A stretch of 64,000 nt of DNA from Heracleum sosnowskyi (taxonomy: Eukaryota; Streptophyta; Magnoliopsida; Apiales; Apiaceae), in contig CM061240.1 of assembly GCA_030848705.1 (NCBI GenBank), forward strand, positions 19,611,001 through 19,675,000. The letters run 5' to 3'. Below the pieces are notes generated by a model. It saw only the letters and a program-made list of their open reading frames with translations, made no database searches and was not told the origin of the DNA. Shown piece after piece: positions 35,590 to 43,904 of the stretch. The position numbers were made by a program, and so were the translations under genes. Position 1 is the first letter of the stretch. Each line of letters opens with the position of its first letter.

Positions 35590-37155
35590 TAACGGAATAT
35601 AAGGATGAGCGGAAGCATGAAATAACATTTTATTTCGTAAAATCCATATATCGCACATATAGAAAACTGTAAAATGATGTGGAATCAAAATCTTACCTTG
35701 AAAAATCGAAGCTTTGAATCGAGATGATCGTTAGCAGTAGCTTCTCAGAGTGTGAAGCCCTCTACCGGTATCCACCAAGAATAATTCTTCGATGAAGCTT
35801 TTTATAAAACTTGAAGCTTTATAAAAATGGAGGTTTTCCTTTTTCTTTTGAGAGAGAGAGAGAGATGAAGAAGAAGGAGAGGCAACTAGGTTTTTCACAA
35901 AAACAAAAGTGTTTCTAACTCATCTCATCTCATCCTTTATATAGGGCTCAAGTAGGGTTAATATATTTAATATATCAATATATATTAATATATAAATCCC
36001 TCACTTTCTCTTATAAAATGTTTAAATAATAATTAAAACTATTTTAATCATTATTATTATTCTCTCTCAAAATACCTTCATCAATAAATTAATCTTTTTA
36101 TGGTGTGACCCTGTAGGTTCAATATTAAGCCGGTAGTAGAAATAAATAATAATAAACTTTTTATTTATTATTTATATGAATTCTAAAATTCATTAAATAT
36201 AATTAACTGATTAATTATATTTATTCTACATCGTGAGTGATGCTTCTCAACATATCGCGACTATCCGGATAATATGAATTCACTGCTTAGAATACCAAGA
36301 ACCTGTCAGTGACTAGTTACAGTACAATCAATTCCTTCTACCCTACAATATCCCGATTAAATACAAGGCACGGAACTCGTGTCAAGCCTATCAGATTTAA
36401 TCATATGATTTCTTATTCATAATGCAAAGTTCATATTAATGCAAATTAGAAACTCCATTCTAATTTCATTCACTCTAGCCAGAGATTCCAGAACTCGCAT
36501 ACTAAGAATAACATAGGATATTCACTTCCTATACTGGAAGGGGTAGATCCTCTATTGACGTTAACTATCTCCATACACAAATCCCTATGCCCAGAATAGA
36601 CCTAATGGATGTCATTGAGACTAAGGACTAAACCAAAGCACAGTTCATTATATACAAGATAACTTTAACGATCTCAAGTCTAAGGATACTTGTACAACTA
36701 TCACTCAGTGAACAACTATCGACACGTGAGTAATCTCCATTAGTTGTCCAACTACTCGAGTCATGTTCAGTGAACTTATTCCCTAATAAGCACCTACATA
36801 CTAGCTATAGTGTCACCACACAAATGCCTATGAGAACAGACATCCTCCTGAAGGGAGCAAGCATAGTATGTACCAATCTTTGCGGATTCACTAACTTCCG
36901 ATTAGTTATCCTATGATCAGGAACTGTTTAAGTCTAGAGTTATCATCTTCTAGATCTCACTATTACAATCTCATTATAATTCTAGAAGCTTTACTCTAAA
37001 CTATGGAACATCTTATTTAAAAACACTTTAAATAGATAAAGCCCGTAATAAAAACAAAACAAGTCTTTTATTAATATAAACGAAATCAAATAAGAATACA
37101 AGAAAGTTCTTCCTAACTCATCATACATGATTGGATTTAGGACAAAACACTTTCA
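35590..37155 (-). repeat. 5' LTR of Copia-B
   Basis: 1566 bp, about six differences from 28091-29656, two of them at the very end next to the PBS. The TATA box is at 35945-35936 on the minus strand. Confidence 0.95.
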
Positions 37156-37160
37156 TCCAC

Positions 37161-38783
37161 TACATGAGCCAAATAAGCTTCACAACCTTGTCGAAGTAGT
37201 CGTGTCGTTTGCATAAACGTTAAGAACTTCCTAGTTTGTCTCTGACCTTGAAACACCACTTCTTGATCTTCGTCCACATGCAATCTTACTTGCTTTTTCC
37301 TACATTCAATCTGTGCATCGCAATCTACTAACCAATCCATTCCTAGGATAACATCGAATTCTCCCATCTTGAACGGTATCAAATCCGCATGAAAAAGATA
37401 TCCACCGATCTCGATTTTACAATTAGGACACACTTGGTCTACGGGAACTCTATCTTGGTTAGCCACTTCTATTACTAACGTCCTTTCCAATGGTTTTATC
37501 TCACATTTCAATTTATCAAGGAATCTTTCAGATATAAAAGATCTAGTCGCTCCAGAATCAATTAACACTTTAGCTTTAACAGAATTCACAGGAAGCGTAC
37601 CTGCTACTACATCTCTGTCCTGAACTGCTTCATTGATTGACATATTAAAATTTCTTGCTCGAGGTTGAGATGACTGTGACCGTGTTGGTGGTGCAGTGAG
37701 TCTAAGTACATTAGCAGACTGGACCGGTTCCTTACATTCCCGCGCAAAATGTCCCGCTTTTCCACACTTGAAACATGTTAGTCCTCCTGGTTTTGAACTT
37801 GGACATCCATCAGCATAGTGTCCCTTCTTGTTGCATTTAAAACATGTGATGTTCAACTTGTTACAGATTCCCGAATGTCTTTTACCACCCGTCTTGCACT
37901 CTGGTATAGACGGCTTCCCCGTGATAGTCGGCGGCTTTCCTCCTTGAGGTTTCTTGTCTGAACTTCCAAATCCACTCCTCTGTTTCTGAAAATTCCTATC
38001 TCCTCCTGATTGACTTCCAAACCTTTTTCTATTCTGAGAACTTCCTTGTCCTTCATCACCTTGGCTTCTTTCAGATCCTCCAAACTTTCGTTTCTTTCCA
38101 AATTTCTCCTTCTGAACTAATTCGCTTTCGCCCTCAATGATCATCGCTTTCTGTACTACCGCAGTATAATTTCTCAATTCAAAAGCTGCAACTCTACTCC
38201 TTAACCATCGCTTTAATCCGTGTTGAAATTTTCTAGCCTTACTGACATCATCTCCTACGTACCTAGGTGCAAATCTTGCCAATTCCGTAAATTTGGCTTC
38301 GTATTCTGCCACACTCATCCCTTCTTGTTTTAATTCTAAGAACTGAACTTCCAACTGATCTTGTAGGTACCTTGGTAAATACTTTTCCTGAAATAGTTCC
38401 GTAAATCTTTGCCAAGTAATTTCTCCTTCTCCTAACTTCACAGATTCCCACCAAAAATTAGCTTCTGCCTTCAAGTAGTAACTAGCAAATTCAGTTTTCT
38501 GATCTTCCCCAACCTTAACTAACGCAAAAGCTTTCTCAATGTCGATTAACCATGATTTCGCCTCAACAGGGTTTAGAGTACCTTTGAATTCAGGTGGGTG
38601 GACAGCTTGAAATGATTTAAAGGTTGTCAAAGGTTGAACATTTCGTTGTTGTTGTTGAGTCAAGGCAGCAGTTTGTTGTTGGAGTAATTGAAGTATCTGA
38701 GTTATAGTTGGGTCTACCGGGTTCTGAGCCTCGGTATCAGTTGTTTGTTGAGTAGAAGCAGTAGTCTTTTTCTTTGGTGGCAT
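37161..38783 (-). pseudogene. chromovirus gag and protease, cut off by Copia-B
   Basis: N-terminal third of the chromovirus polyprotein. The start is the ATG at 38783 (MPPKKKTTASTQQTTD), chosen over upstream in-frame ATGs because gag sequence begins there. A Gln-rich N-terminus is followed by the capsid-like gag domain (LNPVEAKSWLIDIEKAFAL ... QFLELKQEGMSVAEYEAKF). After a basic linker come two zinc knuckles, CFKCNKKGHYADGC and CFKCGKAGHFAREC, and the protease motif VLIDSGATRSFIS. The frame is open up to the Copia-B insertion after 37161; the remaining pol lies at 28090-25171. Copia-B separates protease from RT, so no full polyprotein can be made. Confidence 0.93.
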
Positions 38784-39226
38784 TTTTCTGATAAGAGATA
38801 AGCAATTTATGAAACAATATGCATATATATACCACAATGTAAACTCTTTTTGAAAACGTTTATAAAACTGTATGCAACATAATTTTTTTTTTTTTAAAAC
38901 TTTTAGCCATATTGTTAGATAACTTGCTCGTCTCCGTAACAGGGTAAACAGGGTAAACATAGGTATTATAGGAACAGGTTAACAATAAAAGGTGTAACAG
39001 TTTAAAGCAAGGTATAAGAAAAGATATGAGTCAGGTACAATAGATGACAGGGTACATGATCACCCCATAAAGTCATAGCAAAGCCAATGTCAAAGCAGAT
39101 ATAATATAATAATGTCTACTAGGAAAAATGGAAAATATCCTAATAGCGAGTAGTCAAGCGTGCAAATAACCAAAACTAAAACCAATGGGCTCTAACAGAT
39201 GTCCCACTCTCAGAATCCAACCATCT

Positions 39227-39748
39227 CTAATCTCGTCCGCCACGAACAGCTCTCAGCTCACACAGCATCCAGCTAACAATCCTAGTCACTCTCTCGGCCT
39301 CCTCTAAAGCATCAACAGTGACTGGTCCCTCAGCTAGGCGCTTTCTCGCTGTCTCCTCTACAGTACGAATCCTATCCTGCCACTCCGCCTCAGTAACAGC
39401 AACACGACGGTCTGCCTCATCCGACATCTGGTCTATAAGGGCCTGAAGCTCGGCATTCTGTCCGGAAAGGGTCTCTAGGTCTCTAGCAAGGTCTACATGA
39501 GCATGAAGAAAGATAGGTGCAGGATCTCCCAAAACTAAAATACGAGAATCAACAGATGCTGCTCTCCAAGGGATAGTAGTCTGAACAGGTACTGGTGCAA
39601 ATGGTGTCTCAACGGACTGAACACTAGGACTACCTATCTCCACTGGGTCCTCCTCATGATCAGACAAAGTATGCATAGGGTCAGATGATGTGATAGATGG
39701 GTGAGGGGGTATGTCTCCACCAATAACGTCCATCTCCTGCGATAACAA
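39227..39748 (-). CDS. extra ORF in the leader of the chromovirus
   Basis: Open frame of 173 codons between the PBS and gag, same strand as gag but separate from it (ends about 440 bp before the gag ATG). It starts at 39748; an ATG five codons further in (MDVIGGDIPPHPS) is an alternative. The N-terminal half is Pro/Ser/Asp-rich. The C-terminal half is Glu/Ala/Arg/Leu-rich with heptad-like spacing (LARDLETLSGQNAELQALIDQM and on), so a coiled coil is likely. I do not recognise the family. That it stays open for 522 bp in an element with other damage suggests coding, but expression is unproven. Confidence 0.5.
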   Translation of the reverse strand: MLSQEMDVIGGDIPPHPSITSSDPMHTLSDHEEDPVEIGSPSVQSVETPFAPVPVQTTIPWRAASVDSRILVLGDPAPIFLHAHVDLARDLETLSGQNAELQALIDQMSDEADRRVAVTEAEWQDRIRTVEETARKRLAEGPVTVDALEEAERVTRIVSWMLCELRAVRGGRD

Positions 39749-39897
39749 TATAGATATAGATACTTATATAATAACAGGTTATCTTAATCCTAACGACTTA
39801 TCTTAAAGGAAAGTACTTACGCCTACCGTTGCTACTTAGCATCTATCAATCTAATATCCTACTAGATTCCTACTCCTTGCATAACTATCTTAATCAC

Positions 39898-39966
39898 CTT
39901 TTATTAATAGGGATCCTAATCTTTTATTAATAGGGATCCTAATCTTTTATTAATAGGGATCCTAAT
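39898..39966. repeat. three perfect tandem copies of a 23-bp unit
   Basis: CTTTTATTAATAGGGATCCT plus AAT, repeated at 39898, 39921 and 39944, 30 bp from the PBS of the chromovirus. Confidence 0.92.
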
Positions 39967-39997
39967 CCTGGCTTGTTTCAGTGACCAAAAACTGACC

Positions 39998-40009
39998 GCT
40001 CTGATACCA
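39998..40009 (-). promoter_or_regulatory. primer-binding site of the chromovirus
   Basis: The minus strand reads TGGTATCAGAGC, initiator tRNA-Met type, 3 nt inside the 5' LTR. Confidence 0.88.
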
Positions 40010-40012
40010 ACC

Positions 40013-40908
40013 TGTGACGCCCTCCCGATCTGGGGTCATGATCGGGGAGTCACTACAAACTCTATACATAAATAAACCCATAAACAATAATATAAACATG
40101 CAGACTCGACCCCAACTCTACCCTGGATCTCAACAGTTGATGGTGTGAAACAAACATCCACTATCTAATTCATTAATACATAACATAAGTCTCAAAAGTT
40201 ATTACATCCATGACTTAAAAGTTCTATGTTCTCTATTACAAAACACCTTCTAGATATGGCCATCACCTACCTGAGCTGGCATCCCAAAAACAACCCTATA
40301 GGAAGACTTCCTAGCTGTCTGAAATGTACGTACCATCTTCTCGTTTCACTGTGGGTTAGAATAGGGAAAAAGAATGAGCCAAATGCCCAGCAAGTAATAA
40401 TATGACCAAACAGTTATCCACTGGGAAACAGTTCCAATATCAATATGTATGACATGGGTATAGCAAAATCCGTATCAATGGGATTATCAAAACAATGAAT
40501 TGAATATATAGCTTCAAAACAGTTTCCGACATCAATATATATAGCATGGTTTTAGCAGAATCCATATAAAGGAATTATCGGAACAATGGCATAAATGTGC
40601 AATTTCAAAGGGTAAACCAATTTCATTTTCAAGATATCCGTTTCAAGAAAAGCATTAAGTAATTTTTTGGAGATTTTTCACAACGCACCGGACAATACGG
40701 GTGATCAGCCACGTAAAGTCCCCATACCGGACACACAGTCCCTCTGGTCCTTGTATTGGGTCCCATTAGGCACACATTGGCCTTTAGACTAGTCCATCCC
40801 TAGTCCATTTATTATAATTAAAAAGTGCTGGACCGGCGTTACTCGGCCTCTTACGCCTCCAATCTTAAGAATCCGTGGAAACCATAAATCAGAATTTAAT
40901 TGAGTCTA
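40013..40908 (-). repeat. 5' LTR of the chromovirus, part 1
   Basis: U5-side part of the 5' LTR, matching 21579-22474. It is cut at 40908 by Sire-B. Confidence 0.95.
40904..40908. repeat. GTCTA target duplication of Sire-B (left)
   Basis: GTCTA here and at 52437-52441. The uninterrupted chromovirus LTR (near 22470) has it once. Confidence 0.95.
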
Positions 40909-40963
40909 TGTTAGATCAGAATTCAATGATCGTCAGAAGCTAGACTCAACTGATCAGGATTGC

Positions 40964-40971
40964 TGACGTCA
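40964..40971. promoter_or_regulatory. TGACGTCA bZIP-type palindrome in the Sire-B LTR
   Basis: Perfect TGACGTCA about 270 bp before the TATA box; the same site in the 3' LTR is 51883-51890. This is a standard binding site for plant bZIP factors of the TGA/CREB-like type; use by the element is inferred. Confidence 0.5.
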
Positions 40972-41237
40972 TCAGTATTGCATGGTCATCAGTATTTGAT
41001 CAAGCGTCAGTATCTTATTGATCATCAGGATTCCTAATCAGACTATGATCAGGATTGATCATCAGAACTTGAAGCTGATCAGGATTCCTACTTCGAGTTA
41101 TATTTGGAGTCTAGATAAACATGGAAGTTTATTCTATTTATTCCTGGTTTGTAGAATGTAGCTATCGATTAAGGATAGGTTTCTATCTTTGTTATTGATT
41201 AGGACTTATCTTGTTATTGATAGAGAAGCTGTGTGTA

Positions 41238-41247
41238 CTATATAAAC
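41238..41247 (+). promoter_or_regulatory. TATA box of the Sire-B LTR
   Basis: ACTATATAAACAC. RNA would start near 41270, just ahead of the duplicated hairpins. Confidence 0.6.
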
Positions 41248-41301
41248 ACAGTCTTGGTTTCGATTTATGTATTCATTCGAGAGAGAACATAATCGAATAG
41301 A

Positions 41302-41384
41302 AGCTCTCAAGAACATAGAATTTCTTGAGAGAGTTTTTGTAAACTAGCAGCTCTCAAGAACATCAGAATTTCTTGAGAGAGTTT
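41302..41384 (+). repeat. duplicated palindromic unit at the RNA 5' end of Sire-B
   Basis: Two copies of a ~35-bp unit. In each, CTCTCAAGAA and TTCTTGAGAG form a perfect 10-bp stem (41304-41313 with 41322-41331; 41351-41360 with 41370-41379). Repeated in the 3' LTR from 52221. Confidence 0.88.
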
Positions 41385-41519
41385 GTAACAGTTTTATATC
41401 AGATTTAATAAAGCTGTTATCTTTCTTTTCATATTTGTGATATATACATTAAGAAGTCGATTATCTTACACTATTTTATTCAACCCCCCTTCTACAATAG
41501 ATTATTACTGGGCAATAAT

Positions 41520-41531
41520 TGGTATCAGAGC
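41520..41531 (+). promoter_or_regulatory. primer-binding site of Sire-B
   Basis: TGGTATCAGAGC, initiator tRNA-Met type, 2 nt after the 5' LTR. Confidence 0.92.
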
Positions 41532-41567
41532 AAACTGATTTAATTCTGAATCAGATACGATCTAAAG

Positions 41568-43880
41568 ATGTCGACAACCAAGTATGAAAGCATGAAGATT
41601 CCCATCTTAAAGATATCAGAATATCCTACATGGAGGGTAAAGATGCTGATGTACCTGGAGGCTATGGATCCTGACTACTTGGACAGGATTCGTGATGGAC
41701 CATATATACCAACAAAGTTCGTAGAACGAACAGATACAGTACCAGAACATTATGTGGTCAAAGCTAAAGCTGAATGGACTCCAGAAGAAAAAGCTCATGT
41801 ACTCAGGGAACCAAAGATAAAGAATATCTTGCATAATAGCCTTGATGCTGTCATGTCAAACAGAGTGATTGCATGCAAGTCTTCAAAAGAAATCTGGGAT
41901 ACTTTGGAAACTCAGTGCCAGGGATCTACATCTGTCAAGAAAAACAGAAGGGCTCTATTGATTCAAGAATATGAACAATTCGATGCAAGACCTGAAGAGA
42001 GCCTGACTGATCTATATGATAGATTCCTGACACTATTGAATAGCTTATCCTTAGTTGACAAAGTATATGAAACTGAAGATTCAAACACCAAATTTCTTAT
42101 AGCTTTACCTGAAGAATGGGATACTCAGACCTCAATCATTAGACACCAGTATGATCTGAACATTGTGTCTCTTGATGAGATCTATGGGATGCTAAGAACT
42201 CATGATCTTGAAGTTCAACAGAGAAAGAACAAGAAAAGCAGCAAGGCAAAGTCAATTGCTTTGAATGTAGAAGCTAAATCAAAAGGAAAAGCTATGGAGG
42301 TATCTAGAAGTAAATCAAGAGTAGCTGAGTCAGATCCTGACGACTCTTCATCAGATACTGATGGCAATCCTGATGCCAATACTGGTGATGATTCTTCTGA
42401 CTCGGACATGGAAGAGATGGTTGCTATGATTGTCAGAAACTTCAGAAGGATGAAGTTCAGGAAGAATAGAAGACAAGGCAACTTTCAGAAAAAGACCTTC
42501 AAAGCAGACAAAGACAAGTATATCAAAAAGGACAGCAAGGGTAGCAAATTTGACAAGTCAAAGGTTAGATGCTACAAGTGTAATGGTATGGGTCACTTTG
42601 CTTCTGAATGCAACAAGACAAAGGCACTCATCACATCAAGCAAGGATTGGATGGACTCTTCCTCAGAATCTGATACTGAGGTAGTCAACTATGCGTTAAT
42701 GGCCAATGCTGATGTAACTGCTGCTCCTGATGATAAGGTACTAAATACTATCTTTGATTTTGATACTGATAATGCTTCTGAGTTAAGACGTTTTCTAAAG
42801 TCATTACATATTAGCTTTAGAAGTCAAACTGCTGAGAATACTAGAATCTTATCTGAGATGTCTGACCTTAGAAAGAGGAATGAGATATTAGAAGCTAAAT
42901 TTTCTCGTATGCAAGAAGTACAAAAAGAATGTGATAATGCTAAACACATGCACTTAGAGATGACATCTAAATGTACTTCCCTTGAAAAAGAACTTGAATA
43001 TGCTAATGAGAAAATCAGAACCTGGACAGACTCTGGTAGGAAATTTCATGAGATTAATACCTCTAAGAATTGGAGAGAGTGTCTAGGATATAAGTCAGAT
43101 GAAGATAAGAAATTGAAAGAGAAAATTGTCATTGATGAGACAGTCAGTCCAAAGACCTATAGACATGTTATAGACTCAACCAAATCTAAGATTACTCCTG
43201 TTAATTTTGTTTTTGGTAAGGATTCCAATTCTACTTTTGAAAAGGGATCTTCTTCTACTCAAGGAATTAAAATTATAAAGTCTAAACCTGTCATGAACAA
43301 AGTCACTAAGAATGTAGGTCTATTGTCTCAGAAACAGCTTAAGGATAAAATCTGTGAGGTTACAGATAAGAAAAAGGAAGCTACTGTTAAGAGAAACAGG
43401 AATGGTAAAATTGGGATCAATAAAGAAAATGGTTATAAATATATCCCAAATGCACCTAGAAAGTGTTGTTTTAACTGTGGTAACTCTAATCATCTTGCTA
43501 TTGATTGTAAAAAGAGTAAGAAGAAAATTGCTGAAATTCCTAAGTCTGATGTTAGGAATAGATCAGTATTTTACAAACCACAGAATTCCTGTTTTCATTG
43601 TGGTAGTCTATGGCATTCTATTTATACATGTAAAGAGTATCATGATTTGTACTATAACTTTTATGATCCATTGCCTAAGGTTGAAAGTAGTACAAAGTCT
43701 GATAGAACTGAAAATGTCATAGTGAAGCATGCTTTTGTTAATACTGATACTGACAAAGCAAATCCTGATGGAGTAAATCCTGTCAGGACTGCTAAAGTCA
43801 AAAAGTCTTCTGCTGTTAAATTTAATAAAATGCATGAACAAGGAATCCAACAAGTGTGGGTTCCTAAACATTCTGACTAG
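41568..43880 (+). CDS. Sire-B gag
   Basis: 770-residue Gag that would form the particle core and bind element RNA. ATG at 41568 (MSTTKYESMKIPILKISEY), first ATG after the PBS. The N-terminal half is the copia-type gag domain. An acidic stretch (SDPDDSSSDTDGNPD) precedes the first zinc knuckle, CYKCNGMGHFASEC (about residue 335). A coiled-coil-like region lies about 400-500. Two more zinc-knuckle-like motifs, CFNCGNSNHLAIDC (about 633) and CFHCGSLWHSIYTC (about 675), follow. It ends at TAG (43878-43880), and pol continues in the same frame. The long Gag with extra C-terminal zinc motifs fits Sireviruses. No damage seen. Confidence 0.94.
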   Translation: MSTTKYESMKIPILKISEYPTWRVKMLMYLEAMDPDYLDRIRDGPYIPTKFVERTDTVPEHYVVKAKAEWTPEEKAHVLREPKIKNILHNSLDAVMSNRVIACKSSKEIWDTLETQCQGSTSVKKNRRALLIQEYEQFDARPEESLTDLYDRFLTLLNSLSLVDKVYETEDSNTKFLIALPEEWDTQTSIIRHQYDLNIVSLDEIYGMLRTHDLEVQQRKNKKSSKAKSIALNVEAKSKGKAMEVSRSKSRVAESDPDDSSSDTDGNPDANTGDDSSDSDMEEMVAMIVRNFRRMKFRKNRRQGNFQKKTFKADKDKYIKKDSKGSKFDKSKVRCYKCNGMGHFASECNKTKALITSSKDWMDSSSESDTEVVNYALMANADVTAAPDDKVLNTIFDFDTDNASELRRFLKSLHISFRSQTAENTRILSEMSDLRKRNEILEAKFSRMQEVQKECDNAKHMHLEMTSKCTSLEKELEYANEKIRTWTDSGRKFHEINTSKNWRECLGYKSDEDKKLKEKIVIDETVSPKTYRHVIDSTKSKITPVNFVFGKDSNSTFEKGSSSTQGIKIIKSKPVMNKVTKNVGLLSQKQLKDKICEVTDKKKEATVKRNRNGKIGINKENGYKYIPNAPRKCCFNCGNSNHLAIDCKKSKKKIAEIPKSDVRNRSVFYKPQNSCFHCGSLWHSIYTCKEYHDLYYNFYDPLPKVESSTKSDRTENVIVKHAFVNTDTDKANPDGVNPVRTAKVKKSSAVKFNKMHEQGIQQVWVPKHSD

Positions 43881-43904
43881 TGTTTTACTATTCTGATGCA
43901 GGGT
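43881..43904 (+). promoter_or_regulatory. gag-pol junction with TAG and acceptor-like CAG/GG
   Basis: After the gag TAG (43878-43880) the same frame stays open, with ATG at 43896 in CTGATGCAGGGT. Sire-A has TAG at the same place and TTTGCAGGGC at the same distance. Pol may therefore be made by stop readthrough, by internal initiation at 43896, or from RNA spliced to CAG/GG. The sequence does not decide. Confidence 0.4.

Larger units (their letters stand above)
28091..37155 (-). mobile_element. Copia-B: young, apparently intact Ty1/copia (Angela/BARE-like)
   Basis: 9065 bp, minus strand, LTRs of 1566 bp each (28091-29656 and 35590-37155), flanked by TCCAC. By hand the LTRs differ at only about six positions, so it inserted recently. 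It has a PBS for tRNA-Met (35588-35573), a 2-kb untranslated leader, one uninterrupted gag-pol ORF and a polypurine tract (AAGTGGGAGAT, minus strand, 29667-29657). Long LTRs, long leader and a single ORF of about 1300 codons fit the Angela/BARE lineage. All parts needed for autonomous movement appear to be present. Confidence 0.95.
40909..41517 (+). repeat. 5' LTR of Sire-B
   Basis: 609 bp, starting TGTTAGATCAG. It has several ATCAGGAT copies (40951-41090), a TGACGTCA site, a TATA box (41238-41247), a duplicated hairpin unit (41302-41336 and 41349-41384) and AATAAA at 41407-41412. It ends GGGCAATA where the other LTR has GGGCAACA. Confidence 0.97.

Noticed and set aside
39997..40010. tRNA gene fragments at the TGGTATCAGAGC sites
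   Set aside because: These are primer-binding sites next to LTRs. No cloverleaf surrounds any of them, and I found no tRNA or rRNA gene in the window.
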